Shown here: piece after piece, positions 7,636-16,708 of the stretch | How positions within the stretch are numbered: position 1 is the stretch's first letter | Layout of the letters: the number at the start of each line of letters is the position of its first letter | NCBI GenBank assembly: GCA_964516435.1 | Contig: CAZEZP010000060.1 | Span: 7,072-71,071 of the forward strand | Source of the DNA: HGW-17 sp964516435 | GTDB lineage: Bacteria > Myxococcota_A > Polyangia > HGW-17 | Length of the DNA stretch: 64,000 nt | Direction: 5' to 3' | Notes under the pieces: generated by a model | Told to the model about the DNA's origin: nothing | The model's database searches: none | Seen by the model: only the letters and a program-made list of their open reading frames with translations | Made by a program: the position numbers and the translations under genes

Positions 7636-8955
7636 TCAGATGAGGACGATCTCCTCTTCCTCTCCGGATGGCGGCGCCATGGACGCCAATTCCTCGTTCT
7701 GCGCCAGGCGCGTTTCGGCCAGCCGCGTGAAATAGGCGCGCATTTCGGGCACGGCCTCCACCAGGCGCAGGAAATACGTGCGGGCCAGAAACAGCAGGGT
7801 GGTCCGGCGGGTGGCCACCACGGTGGCCGTCGTGGGGGAACCGGTGAGCAGGCTGATTTCGCCGAAACTCTCCGGAGGGCCGAGCGTAGCCAGCGTCAGG
7901 GCGTCTGCCGTGCCGCGATCGCGCACCACTTCCACTTCGCCGCCCAGGATGAGATACAGGCCCGAGCCCTCCTCGCCCTGCTGCACCACCACCGTCTCCG
8001 GCTCCACCACGTACGCATGGAAGTGCTTGAGCAGCTCCATGCGCTGGGTGCGGGAAAAAGGCTTGAACAGCGGGGACGTGTTCATCAGGTTGGCCAAAAG
8101 GCGCTCCCGGGTGAACTTGTCCAGCGCCGCGGCCACCCGTTCCAGATTCACCGCCAGCCGGTGTACGTTCTCGGCCGGGAACTCCAGCACGCGGGCGAAC
8201 CCGTCCGCGCGCACGGAAGCCGTTCGCGGCGAATCCTGCACCAGCGCCATTTCCCCCACGATGGCGCCGGCATGCAGCGTGGCCAGCATCTGCGCGCGGC
8301 CCAGGGGATCGGTCTTGAAGACCGACAGGGAGCCGGCGGCGACCATGTAGAACGATTTGCCGATTTCTCCCTCGCGGATGAGGAACTGGCCTGGCGCCAG
8401 ATGCCGCGGAACCAGCAACTTGGCCGTTTCCACGAAGTGGGCGGCGGGCACGTCCGAAAGCAGGGGCATGGGCAGGACCCGCGATGGGAAATCCTCGTTG
8501 CGGGTGATGGTCTGGACCCGGCGCGCCACCCGTTCCACGAGTTCCGCGAGCGTCAGGACGCCGGCCTGAGGCGCGTCCACCGGCGTATCGTCCGGCAGGG
8601 GCGCCACACGGGAACCCGAAGGAGAAATCTTTGTGGAATCGGAAGAATACGTGAACGCCAGGTTCTTCCACAGGGAATCGGCGTCCCGCCCCAGTTTCTC
8701 CAGGGCGTGCAGGAAGTGGATGGCCGCCATGGGATGGCCAGCGCGCATGGCGATTTCGGCGGAGCAGGCGAGCGTCTTTTCCAGCGCCTCCCAGGCCTGC
8801 AGTTTCACGAAGACATCGGCGGCCAGGAACCGGATTTCCAGATCCATCGGGTCGGCCGCCAGCGCCGCATCCAGCGTCGCGAGCGCAGACTCCGGCTGGC
8901 CGTGCCATGCCTCGTGAAAGGCGACATCCCTGAGCGATTTGTACGTGACCTTCAT
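7636..8955 (-). CDS. Protein with TPR-like N terminus and two cyclic-nucleotide-binding domains
   Basis: The 439-residue protein opens with a helical, TPR-like region (about 1-110: FHEAWHGQPESALATLDAAL). Two CRP-type cNMP-binding beta-barrels follow, at about 175-290 (LIREGEIGKSFYMVAAGSL ... GAIVGEMALV) and 305-420 (VVQQGEEGSGLYLILGGEV ... ESFGEISLLTG). No DNA-binding helix-turn-helix or catalytic domain is present, so it may be a ligand-responsive adaptor. In the phosphate-binding cassettes the usual Arg is replaced (PRTAS and PTTAT), so nucleotide binding is uncertain in the second domain. The ATG at 8953-8955 follows a strong GGAGGCGGGACG site; an upstream in-frame start at 8985 lacks support. 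First gene of a likely three-gene operon. Confidence 0.82.
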   Translation of the reverse strand: MKVTYKSLRDVAFHEAWHGQPESALATLDAALAADPMDLEIRFLAADVFVKLQAWEALEKTLACSAEIAMRAGHPMAAIHFLHALEKLGRDADSLWKNLAFTYSSDSTKISPSGSRVAPLPDDTPVDAPQAGVLTLAELVERVARRVQTITRNEDFPSRVLPMPLLSDVPAAHFVETAKLLVPRHLAPGQFLIREGEIGKSFYMVAAGSLSVFKTDPLGRAQMLATLHAGAIVGEMALVQDSPRTASVRADGFARVLEFPAENVHRLAVNLERVAAALDKFTRERLLANLMNTSPLFKPFSRTQRMELLKHFHAYVVEPETVVVQQGEEGSGLYLILGGEVEVVRDRGTADALTLATLGPPESFGEISLLTGSPTTATVVATRRTTLLFLARTYFLRLVEAVPEMRAYFTRLAETRLAQNEELASMAPPSGEEEEIVLI

Positions 8956-9144
8956 CGTCCCGCCTCCAGTTCGGCGGGCAAGCATACCCCGTGCTCCCGG
9001 CTGTTTTCAAGCTGCGCGGACCGGCCCGGGAAAATTTTCGGGATGGCAACCCCTTCGGGAAGAGCCGCCTGGAATGGACTTTTCATTGAATCGAAAGCCC
9101 CGGCCCGGCACACGGCCGGCCGGAAAGCGGCCGGAAAGGCCGGC

Positions 9145-9163
9145 CCCATCCGCCGCGGATGGG
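9145..9163 (-). terminator. Hairpin downstream of rpsD
   Basis: CCCATCCG and CGGATGGG form an eight-pair stem with a three-base loop, starting 10 bp beyond the rpsD stop. GGCCGGCC inverted repeats lie just beyond. No long T run follows, so factor-assisted termination is more likely than a classic intrinsic terminator. Confidence 0.45.
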
Positions 9164-9173
9164 CACGCGAAGA

Positions 9174-9788
9174 CTACATGCGCTTGGAGTAGTATTCGAC
9201 CACGGCCTGGAAGTCGACTTCGATGGGAACGCTGTCCACGGTGGGGAGCGCGCGGATGCGGGCCACCTTCTGGGCGGCGTTCATCTCGATCCAGTCCGGA
9301 ATGGACAGGGACGGCTGCGTGATGGAATCCTCGACCACCTTCAGCTCCCGGGAACGCACGCGCAGGGTGATTTCATCGCCGACCTTCACGCGGAAGGAGG
9401 GGATGTTGACCTTCTTGCCGTTCACCAGGAAATGGGCGTGATTCACCAACTGGCGGGCCGCCGGAATGGTGGGGGCGAAACCGGCCCGGAACACCACGTT
9501 GTCCAGGCGGCGCTCCAGCAGTTCGGCCAACTTGTCGCCCGTGGCGGACTTGGAGCGGCGAGCCTCCTTCATGAGGCGGCGCAACTGCCGCTCGCCCAGG
9601 CCGTAGTTGTAGCGGATCTTCTGCTTTTCCATCAACTGCGTTCCGAAATCGGAACGACGGCCGCGGCGGCGCTGCCCGTGCTGTCCGGGCGGGAAGGGAC
9701 GCTTCTGCATGGATTTGCGGGAAAGGCCGGGAAGATCCAGGCCGAGGGCACGCATCTTTTTCACTCGAGGACCAATGTAACGACTCAT
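9174..9788 (-). CDS. rpsD: 30S ribosomal protein S4
   Basis: S4 nucleates assembly of the 16S rRNA 5' domain. The 204 residues start MSRYIGPRVKKMRALG and include PPGQHGQRR, EKQKIRYNYGLGERQLRRLM, the S4 RNA-binding domain RLDNVVFRAGFAPTIPAARQLVNH, and the conserved C-terminal YYSKRM. The N-terminal region lacks the four zinc-binding cysteines, so this is the Cys-minus form. It stands alone here, not in an rpsM-rpsK-rpoA cluster. The leader contains a CGGGACTC/GAGTTTCCCG-like hairpin before the AAAGGTTGG ribosome site, which could serve autoregulation. Confidence 0.97.
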   Translation of the reverse strand: MSRYIGPRVKKMRALGLDLPGLSRKSMQKRPFPPGQHGQRRRGRRSDFGTQLMEKQKIRYNYGLGERQLRRLMKEARRSKSATGDKLAELLERRLDNVVFRAGFAPTIPAARQLVNHAHFLVNGKKVNIPSFRVKVGDEITLRVRSRELKVVEDSITQPSLSIPDWIEMNAAQKVARIRALPTVDSVPIEVDFQAVVEYYSKRM

Positions 9789-9854
9789 GGAACCAACCTT
9801 TTCAAAGTGAATGACGGAACCGGGAAACTCCGCGAGTCCCGAAAAGCTGAATTA

Positions 9855-9882
9855 GTAGTATTGAAAATTTCCGCCATGTCAA
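9855..9882 (-). promoter_or_regulatory. rpsD promoter
   Basis: On the minus strand a consensus TTGACA (9877-9882) is followed after 16 bp by TACTAC (9855-9860), an acceptable -10. It lies about 65-95 bp upstream of the rpsD start codon, leaving room for a structured leader. Confidence 0.6.
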
Positions 9883-9950
9883 GAGGAAAAAGTGCCCTGC
9901 AAACGGAAAAAGACCGAAAAAAATCGGCCGCGACGGCACTCTTGCGATCC

Positions 9951-11642
9951 CTACGGCACGCGGGCGTTCTGCGCCTGGTACAACTCGAACGACAGGCTCA
10001 TCCCCACTTCGTCGAGGTACTGGTCGGCATCGCCATCCGAAAGGGAAAGGCTCCCCGACACCTGGCAGTCCGGCTGGGGAGAGGCGCTCTGGACTTCAGA
10101 AAGGACGCCCAGTTTCGTTCCCAGCGCCGCAAACGCCTGCCGCCACACCGCATCGGGGAGTTGCACCTGCAGTTCGCGGGCGAAGAAGGCTTCCAGCGAT
10201 TCCGGAGAGGCCTCCAGAACGGCACCATCCTCGAGATTCCGGGAAAACGCGGCTCCATCCGGCGGGATTCCGGCCCCGGACAGGAAACGCTCGGACACGT
10301 CCTGGACCAGCAACTCCTCCCATGACAGGACGAGCGTGAAGGGCTCCAGCGCACACACGTCAGGATGTGAGGGACAAAAAATACGGCGGCGGGCCAGCGA
10401 AGGCGATGGCACCGACCGCCACAAGCCATCGTTCTCGAAGCGGATTTGCGTCACCTCCAGCGCCATGCCGGCGGCATCGGGAACGATCTGCACGCCCAAC
10501 GCCACGGCATCGGGACGCCCGGCCTCCAGAAACGCATGCAGTTGTGACAGCGCCTCCTGATAGTTCTGCCACCCCAGCACTTGGTGAATCCGGAACTCGA
10601 AACCCGCGGCGCCGCCCGCATCTTCGGACAGACGGCACATCTGGGCATCCAGCACGCCGCGCCGGGCGCGCAGGGAAGCGGACTCCGTGGTGGGATTGCC
10701 GGGCGTGCAGTTCCGGGTGTCGCCGCCTTCCATTACGGAGAGCAGGCAATCCGTCAATGCCTGCGCCAGCCCCAGCGGGCACATCCCCGCATCATCCCAG
10801 GAAGCGAACCGCTCCGCAGCCGCCACCGCCGCCGCAGCCGCGGGCGCGGGAACCTCGAAAGCCACGGGTTCCGGAAGCATCTTGGCATAGTCCGAAAGCC
10901 CGATGACCACGTCCACCGTGGCATTGGGCATGCGCATGGACTCGTCCGGAACCAGACAGCCGTGCAGCAGAGGCTCCCCTGCGGGTGTGAATCCGCGCGC
11001 CACGATGGAAAACGGAAAATCCACCGGCAATTCGGAAAGTTCTTCCACGGTGGTCCATGAGGAAAGACGGCGCACCCGGTCGAGCGGTACGGCATAGGGA
11101 AGCAGATCTTCGCAGGAGACATCGAAGGCGATGCCCAACTCGAAGTTTCCCAGGTCTTCGGGAAGGACCGCGCCGGAATACGAAAACGCCACGCGCAGGC
11201 GCACCATCCCGGTGGAGGAGACCGTCACGTCCAAGGTCAGCGGCACGGCCTGCGGATGCGCCACGATCACGCGGAAATGCGAAGAATTCGAACCGGAGGA
11301 CAGATGGAAGCCCGCGCGGCCCGTTTCGTCGCTGATGGTGAACGCGGAAGAAAGTGTGCTGCCCGCCGCGGCGCCATCGATGCGCAAGTCCACCCGTTCC
11401 CCCGCAACCGGTCGGCCGTCCTGGGTTTCCACGGACAGTTCCACCAGCGCCCGGGAAAGGGAGGCCATGGACAGTTCTCCGTTGGCGGGCGAAAGGAAGC
11501 GCAGTTTCAGGATCTGCACGACGTTGTTGGTATTGTTGATATTGTTCTGGGCGTTGTTTTGCGGCGTCTTCCCCGCGACGCCAGAGCAGGCGGCCAGGAA
11601 AGCCAGGAAAAGCCAGGATAGGACAGGATAGGAAAACTGCAT
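9951..11642 (-). CDS. Lipoprotein with Asn-rich linker, function unknown
   Basis: The 563-residue protein begins with a lipoprotein signal ending LAFLAAC (Cys 19). An Asn-rich linker follows (about residues 28-40). An immunoglobulin-like domain with TQDGRPVAGERVDLRIDG and SDETGRAGFHL comes next. It resembles the bacterial Ig-like or carboxypeptidase-regulatory fold that extends surface proteins. The remaining 350 residues are not recognisable; they contain several cysteines and are acidic. I chose the ATG at 11640-11642 because it begins the signal peptide; the frame is open 17 codons further. It is an envelope or surface protein by inference. It resembles the plus-strand lipoprotein at 30227 in linker design. 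Confidence 0.75.
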   Translation of the reverse strand: MQFSYPVLSWLFLAFLAACSGVAGKTPQNNAQNNINNTNNVVQILKLRFLSPANGELSMASLSRALVELSVETQDGRPVAGERVDLRIDGAAAGSTLSSAFTISDETGRAGFHLSSGSNSSHFRVIVAHPQAVPLTLDVTVSSTGMVRLRVAFSYSGAVLPEDLGNFELGIAFDVSCEDLLPYAVPLDRVRRLSSWTTVEELSELPVDFPFSIVARGFTPAGEPLLHGCLVPDESMRMPNATVDVVIGLSDYAKMLPEPVAFEVPAPAAAAAVAAAERFASWDDAGMCPLGLAQALTDCLLSVMEGGDTRNCTPGNPTTESASLRARRGVLDAQMCRLSEDAGGAAGFEFRIHQVLGWQNYQEALSQLHAFLEAGRPDAVALGVQIVPDAAGMALEVTQIRFENDGLWRSVPSPSLARRRIFCPSHPDVCALEPFTLVLSWEELLVQDVSERFLSGAGIPPDGAAFSRNLEDGAVLEASPESLEAFFARELQVQLPDAVWRQAFAALGTKLGVLSEVQSASPQPDCQVSGSLSLSDGDADQYLDEVGMSLSFELYQAQNARVP

Positions 11643-11749
11643 TGTCACGATCCGAAAAGAATGCCGCCATGAGACATCGGCATCTTCTTTCATTCTTTTA
11701 GCACGGTTTTCTGCGCCGGAAAGTCCCTTTTGCCGGCAGCGGAAGTTTT

Positions 11750-12835
11750 TTAGCAGACTGCCTCATAGGAGGGATATTCCATCCGCATCAGTTTTTTTAA
11801 ATACAATCCTTCCATTTGATATAATGTCATGGAAAAAGAATTATAATTATTGGTATCGCGAATGACGATTTCATATTTCCCGTCATCGTTGAAATCGCCG
11901 ATCAGGCCCACCTGGCGCAGAGAATCCTCCCGGGCCACCTCCTCCCACAGCGAGTCGGTCACCTTCCACAGGATCCAGGCCTGGTGGGCGGCCCCGCCGC
12001 AATCCCCATCGCCGATGGACGCCCGCACTTCCACGAACACCACCCGGTCGTCGGTCCACATGGCGACATCGATGTTGGGCTCGATCTCCTCCCCCATGTC
12101 CTCGCGGGCCTGGCGCACCTTCTCCGTGAACCCGCCGTCGTTGAGCCTGCGCACGGCTTCCTCCTGAAGCGACCGGCGCATCTGTGCAGGGATTTCCGGC
12201 GTTAAAAGCCGCGGCGGCGGCATGTCCGCCGGGCGGGCCCAGAACACCTTGTCGTAATCGGACTCCTGCCGGCGGGCGGAGCAGGACAGTGGCCCGCCCG
12301 CGAACACGTAGGACTTCGTCCACAGTTCGTCCATCGGAATCTTCTTTTCCACATCGGCAATGGGTGGGCGCGGATCTTCCCACGGCTCCACTTCCCATTC
12401 GTTCCACTCATGGCTGCCCGGCACCAGTTGCCCCACCTCCAGTGGCTTGGCCATCGCAGCCCGGCACGCCGGATTCTGGCCGCGCATGATCACGTATTCG
12501 CGCCCTTCCAGTTCGGGATGGATCGGCTCCCTGGGAGGATGCAGCAGCAGCAGCGTGGGCACAATCTGCGAAATGCGCAACTCCTCCTTGGGCACTGCAG
12601 CCGGCTCGCGGTTCACCGTCTCGGACAACTGCACGAAATGCTCGCCGGTTTCCGTGAACAGCACGAACAGGAAACCGAATCGTTCCACCGAAAAGACTTC
12701 GCTCGTCCTTCCATTCGATTTCGGCGGCTCGGGCAGCCGCGGCGCATCCCCCACCCGCTGCCGGCGCCAGCACGAACCGGCCAGCAGCAGCGACATCCCG
12801 ATCACGGCCAGCGGCAACACCTTGCGATTTCGCAT
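11750..12835 (-). CDS. Lipoprotein, function unknown, with an FG-GAP/VCBS-like C-terminal motif
   Basis: A signal peptide ends SLLLAGSC (Cys 22), so the 361-residue product is probably an outer-membrane-anchored lipoprotein. Near the C terminus the segment LIGDFNDDGKYEIVIRD matches the calcium-binding D-x-N-x-DG repeat of FG-GAP/VCBS proteins, but only one copy is seen. The centre has several Trp and Cys residues and no family I recognise. The start is the ATG at 12833-12835, eight bases after GGAGG; a GTG lies one codon upstream. It lies between the other lipoprotein and nadE, with modest gaps on both sides. Confidence 0.72.
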   Translation of the reverse strand: MRNRKVLPLAVIGMSLLLAGSCWRRQRVGDAPRLPEPPKSNGRTSEVFSVERFGFLFVLFTETGEHFVQLSETVNREPAAVPKEELRISQIVPTLLLLHPPREPIHPELEGREYVIMRGQNPACRAAMAKPLEVGQLVPGSHEWNEWEVEPWEDPRPPIADVEKKIPMDELWTKSYVFAGGPLSCSARRQESDYDKVFWARPADMPPPRLLTPEIPAQMRRSLQEEAVRRLNDGGFTEKVRQAREDMGEEIEPNIDVAMWTDDRVVFVEVRASIGDGDCGGAAHQAWILWKVTDSLWEEVAREDSLRQVGLIGDFNDDGKYEIVIRDTNNYNSFSMTLYQMEGLYLKKLMRMEYPSYEAVC

Positions 12836-12919
12836 CACGGATTCCTCCCCGCGGGCGTTTTGTCATGATTTCCGCCTGCATGCAAGCTGCCCCCATGCGA
12901 ATCCAGCGGCCGGCCGCCC

Positions 12920-14647
12920 CTATCTCCCGAAGAGGGTCTCATGGAGATCCAGCCCGAAGGCACGCGGAGAGACCACCAGGATGGGCGGGCTCTGGATGCG
13001 CTTGAAAAACGAGCGCGAGATGGCCGAGCGGACTTCTTCGGCGTACCGTTCGAACCCCTCCGGGTCCATCTTTTCGTAGACCGTCCTGCGCCGGTGATCC
13101 GGGACCCACAGTTCCGGGTCCAGCCGGCGGGATTCGAATTCCATGCGCAGGGTGGCCGGATTCTTGCCGTTTTCCACCAGTTCCACACCCATGGGGGCTT
13201 CAATGAAATAATCAAAAGGATCGCCCTTTCCGGCCGTGACATCCTGCTGTTCGGACAGTTCCGCGCTGGGAACGAGCGTGTAGATTTCCTTGGGAAGCAC
13301 TTCGTGGTGGGGATCCAGATGGCGGCCGATGGCGTATACGAGCAACTTGTGCACATCGCCAATGGGCATCAGGGCACCCACCAGATCGCCGTACAAGGTG
13401 GCATAGCCGCGCTGGAACTCGGTCTTGTTACCGTTTCCCACCACCATGCCAGCGAATTCCTGCGCATACGCCATCAGAACGTTGCCCCGCTCGCGCGCCT
13501 GGATGTTCTCCAGGGTGAGCGTCTTCACGGGGCGGCCCAGGGAATGCGCGAAATCTTCCGTGTGGGCATCCACGGCCTTCTGGATGGGATGGACGAGGAA
13601 GCGCGCGCCGAGTCCGGCGGCCACGCGGCCGGCCAGATCGCGGGTGATACCGCTGTTGAACCGGGTGGGCATGTTGATGCAGACCAGTTTCTCCGGGCCG
13701 AGCGCGCGCGCGACCAGAAGCGCGTCGACGGCCGAATCGATGCCGCCGGAAAGGCCGATGACGGCCGTCTCGAACACGGCGCTCTTGCGAAAGAACTCCC
13801 GGATGCCGAACACCAGCGCATCGGCCACGAGCGCAGCCGCCTGCGGCGCGGGCGGCGAAAACGCCATGCCCGGCGGCTCGAGCGGTACGTCGAACAGGTT
13901 TTTGCCCCCTTCCCACGCGGCCGCCTCCTGCAAGCCCCTGGAAGAAAGCGCGAAGCAGTGCCCATCGAAGAGCACAAGGTTCTTTCCCACGTCCTCGAGC
14001 CCGCCGATGTTCACATACACCAGCGGCACGCCGCATTCGGCCACCCGCCGGGCCGCCGTTTCCACCCGCAGGCGGCGCTTCTTCCAGTGGAAGGGGGAGG
14101 CGTTGATCACGCACAGCAGTTGCGCGCCCCGGGCAACCAGTTCGCGCGCCGGATGCACGGATTCCCGGTCATCCCACATGTCCTGGCAGATCATCACGCC
14201 CAGCGCGAGCGTGCGGCCATCGCGCAGGGAAATTCGCACAGGGACGAGATCTTCGGGCGATCCCGGCTCGAAATGCCGGGAATCCTCCAGCACGCCTTCG
14301 TCGGCCAGGAGCACCTTGGGCTGGCGGCGCACCCGCCCGTCCGACACGACCGCGGCGCCGTTGCGGCGAAAGCCGTTTTCCATGTACGTGACGCCCAGTA
14401 TCGCGGTGATTCCCACGCACGCCGGCGCGATGACGCGCGAGAGAGCCTCCTCCTGGCGCTGCAGCAACTCCGGATCCGCGTGCCGATCGCCCAGGCAGTA
14501 GCCAATCAGCGCGGTTTCCGGGAACAGGGCGATATCGCAGCCCTCCTGCCGCGCCTGCATCACAGCGTCGGCGATGCGGCGCGCGTTCTCTTCCACGCGG
14601 GTGGCTTCGGGAGCAAACGAAAAGGCGGCTATGCGGACCACGGTCAT
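12920..14647 (-). CDS. nadE: Glutamine-dependent NAD+ synthetase
   Basis: The enzyme amidates nicotinic acid adenine dinucleotide to NAD+ with ATP and glutamine-derived ammonia. The N-terminal nitrilase-fold glutaminase has the triad Glu44 (LFPETALIGY), Lys111 (QPKVLLAD) and Cys154 (MICQDMW). The synthetase domain has the PP-loop SGGIDSA at about 300-306, NMPTRFNSGITRDLA, and GNGNKTE. At 575 residues it is the usual size of the short two-domain bacterial form. The ATG at 14645-14647 follows GAGGTGACGTCC and is better than a GTG three codons upstream. No other NAD genes are adjacent. Confidence 0.95.
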   Translation of the reverse strand: MTVVRIAAFSFAPEATRVEENARRIADAVMQARQEGCDIALFPETALIGYCLGDRHADPELLQRQEEALSRVIAPACVGITAILGVTYMENGFRRNGAAVVSDGRVRRQPKVLLADEGVLEDSRHFEPGSPEDLVPVRISLRDGRTLALGVMICQDMWDDRESVHPARELVARGAQLLCVINASPFHWKKRRLRVETAARRVAECGVPLVYVNIGGLEDVGKNLVLFDGHCFALSSRGLQEAAAWEGGKNLFDVPLEPPGMAFSPPAPQAAALVADALVFGIREFFRKSAVFETAVIGLSGGIDSAVDALLVARALGPEKLVCINMPTRFNSGITRDLAGRVAAGLGARFLVHPIQKAVDAHTEDFAHSLGRPVKTLTLENIQARERGNVLMAYAQEFAGMVVGNGNKTEFQRGYATLYGDLVGALMPIGDVHKLLVYAIGRHLDPHHEVLPKEIYTLVPSAELSEQQDVTAGKGDPFDYFIEAPMGVELVENGKNPATLRMEFESRRLDPELWVPDHRRRTVYEKMDPEGFERYAEEVRSAISRSFFKRIQSPPILVVSPRAFGLDLHETLFGR

Positions 14648-14739
14648 GGACGTCACCTCGAGGGCGGCAACTTAGCACACGACGCGGGCCGTTTCCATCC
14701 GGAGGGGGAACGCGAAACCAGCGGCCAAGGCTTTTCCAG

Positions 14740-15846
14740 TTACGGGCCACTCTTCCCCGAAGCCGGCTCTGCGGGCAGCACCGCGATCTTTGAATCGTTG
14801 CGCAAATAATGTTGTCCAGAAACAATGACCTGCTGCCCGGCGGACAGGCCCTGCAGGATTTCCAGGCGGCCCTCCAGCAGGCGGCCCACCTGCACCGGCA
14901 GGCAGCGGGCCCGCCCGTTTTCCGCCACGCACACGCGCGAAACGCCTTCCTCGTCCTGCAGCACCGCCGGGAAGGGCACGGTGATCCGCTCACCCAGCGG
15001 CCGCTCGAGCGTCACCTCCACCCGCATGCCCGCCCGCAGTTTCCACTGTCCATTCTCCATGGCGTTGTCCACGAGCACGCTGACCGGAAACGTGCGTGTC
15101 CTGAAGTCCGCCATGGGTGAAATCCGCTCCACGAACCCTTCCGTTTCCCACCGGGGATGAAAGAACCGCAGTTTCACGCGGGCCTGCGGCTTCAAAAAGG
15201 CCAGTTCCTCCTCCGAAGCCGCCAGTTGCACGCGCACCTGGGACAGATCCACCAGCCGGGCCACTTCCCTGGCCGGCGAGACGAGATCGCCCTGCGAGAC
15301 GGATTTCTTCTCGATGATACCGTCCATGGGCGCATTCAGGAACACGCCCGACAGGGCGGCCTCTGCCTGCCGCAACTGGGCCCGGGCCACGTTCGCCTGG
15401 CCCCGCATGCGCTCGGCCTCGGCGCGCGGAACGGCATCCGCGGCCGCCAGGTTCTCCAGGCGTTTCGCATCGGGCTCCAGGGTGCGCACCTGCACGCGGG
15501 CCAACTGGGCATACGACCAGTAGTCCTCCTCGACCAACTGGCCCAGTTTCTGCCCCTTGCGCACGAAGGCACCCTCCTCGAAGAACAGTTTGCGGATGCG
15601 GCCGCTGCCCTTGAACGTGAGGGAAACCTCGGCCCTGGGCGTTGTGGTCGCCGTCCAGCGCAGGACCTGCGTGACAGGACGCGGATGCACGGTTTCCAGG
15701 CGCACGGGCACAACTTCCTCCTGCGCACGGGCCGTCGGAGCATCCGCCGCTGCGGGATTCACCACCCGGCGGGCACAACCGCCCAGAGCCAGCAGACCCA
15801 CCAGAAGAATCCCCGGATGCACGTATTTTTCGAAAGTGCGCAGCAT
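14740..15846 (-). CDS. RND efflux periplasmic adaptor (membrane fusion) lipoprotein
   Basis: The 368-residue protein has a lipoprotein signal (LLALGGC, Cys 24). The HlyD/AcrA order follows: beta-barrel entry, lipoyl half-motifs (KGSGRIRKLFFEEGAFVRKGQKLGQL ... GVFLNAPMDGIIEKKSVSQGDLV), an intervening alpha-hairpin (about 100-155), then beta-barrel and membrane-proximal domains ending GLSAGQQVIVSGQHYL. Such adaptors bridge an inner-membrane RND pump and an outer-membrane channel. Neither partner lies next to it: the downstream gene is nadE. It begins five bases after the TetR stop, so the regulator and adaptor form one transcript. The start at 15846 is preferred because it avoids overlap with that stop. 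Confidence 0.9.
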   Translation of the reverse strand: MLRTFEKYVHPGILLVGLLALGGCARRVVNPAAADAPTARAQEEVVPVRLETVHPRPVTQVLRWTATTTPRAEVSLTFKGSGRIRKLFFEEGAFVRKGQKLGQLVEEDYWSYAQLARVQVRTLEPDAKRLENLAAADAVPRAEAERMRGQANVARAQLRQAEAALSGVFLNAPMDGIIEKKSVSQGDLVSPAREVARLVDLSQVRVQLAASEEELAFLKPQARVKLRFFHPRWETEGFVERISPMADFRTRTFPVSVLVDNAMENGQWKLRAGMRVEVTLERPLGERITVPFPAVLQDEEGVSRVCVAENGRARCLPVQVGRLLEGRLEILQGLSAGQQVIVSGQHYLRNDSKIAVLPAEPASGKSGP

Positions 15847-15850
15847 GGCT

Positions 15851-16543
15851 CTACCGGGCATACAATTTGAGCAGATGGCTCAGCAGGGCGTCGCGGATGT
15901 TCACGCCCAGATCCATTTCCGGCTCGAAGGCGCGGGCATAGACGGGCCAGTCCGCATACTCCGCCCGGCGCGTGATTTCGGCCTTGTGGATTTCCCACAC
16001 CACCAGTTTGGCGATGGTCTCCTCCACGGTCTGCATGATGAGTTTCTCGGCGATCTCGATGAACTGGAAGCCGATGATGGAAAACAGGCCGTGCGTGTAG
16101 ACCCAGGCCTGCCGAATGACGTGCATGATGCGCTCCGGCTCGAGTTTTTTCAAATAGGGATGCTCGCGCACAGCCGTATGACGGATCAGTTCGTTGAGCA
16201 TCTCGTTGGCCTTGGCGAAATCCAGGTGTCCCGTCTGGAAAATCAGGTGGTAGATGTGCGGCTCTTCCTTCATCAGGCGCACCTGCATGCGGGGAATGTG
16301 ATACAGCAACTCGCCCTCGATGGGAGCGGAGAGCAGAAATTCTTTGACAAAGTTGGCCGCATATTCGCTGGCCGCCAGTTCCAGTTCGTCCATGTTGCGG
16401 AACGCCCGGTAGATGGGCTGGGTGGAGCACCCCACGAATGCGGCCAGGTTTCTCGTGGAAAGCCGGGCGATGCCGTTTTTGCGAATGAATTCGAACGCGC
16501 CCTGCACCAGCATGTCTTTCGTGATGGAAATCCTCGGCGGCAT
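15851..16543 (-). CDS. TetR-family transcriptional regulator
   Basis: The 230-residue protein has a TetR N-terminal domain: ITKDMLVQGAFEFIRKNGIARLSTRNLAAFVGCSTQPIYRAFRNMDEL, shown here by position (about residues 7-54), with the helix-turn-helix at LSTRNLAAFVGCSTQPIYRAF. The C-terminal ligand pocket is helical, with YLKKLEPERIMHVIRQAWVYTHGLF. A GGAGG site precedes the ATG by six bases. An inverted repeat overlaps its own promoter, so it most likely represses itself and the downstream adaptor gene. The inducing ligand is unknown. Confidence 0.9.
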   Translation of the reverse strand: MPPRISITKDMLVQGAFEFIRKNGIARLSTRNLAAFVGCSTQPIYRAFRNMDELELAASEYAANFVKEFLLSAPIEGELLYHIPRMQVRLMKEEPHIYHLIFQTGHLDFAKANEMLNELIRHTAVREHPYLKKLEPERIMHVIRQAWVYTHGLFSIIGFQFIEIAEKLIMQTVEETIAKLVVWEIHKAEITRRAEYADWPVYARAFEPEMDLGVNIRDALLSHLLKLYAR

Positions 16544-16555
16544 GCCAAACCTCCA

Positions 16556-16593
16556 ATAACATGCGTTATAAAATTCACATTACTGGAAATCAA
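16556..16593 (-). promoter_or_regulatory. tetR promoter with overlapping operator
   Basis: On the minus strand TTGATT (16588-16593) and TATAAC (16565-16570) are spaced by 17 bp. The 14-bp sequence ATAAC-ATGC-GTTAT (16556-16569) has perfect five-base inverted arms and covers the -10 box, 12 bp before the start codon. Binding there by the adjacent TetR protein would block transcription; this assignment is inferred from position. Confidence 0.6.
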
Positions 16594-16708
16594 GGGAAAA
16601 TTGAAAAAATATTCGAGAACAAATAACAGAATCCCGCCCGTACGGAAAAAGCGCCGCGCCTGCGCGCCCCGCTCGAAGGCCCCGGCTGGAACGCCGACCG
16701 CCGCGCGC

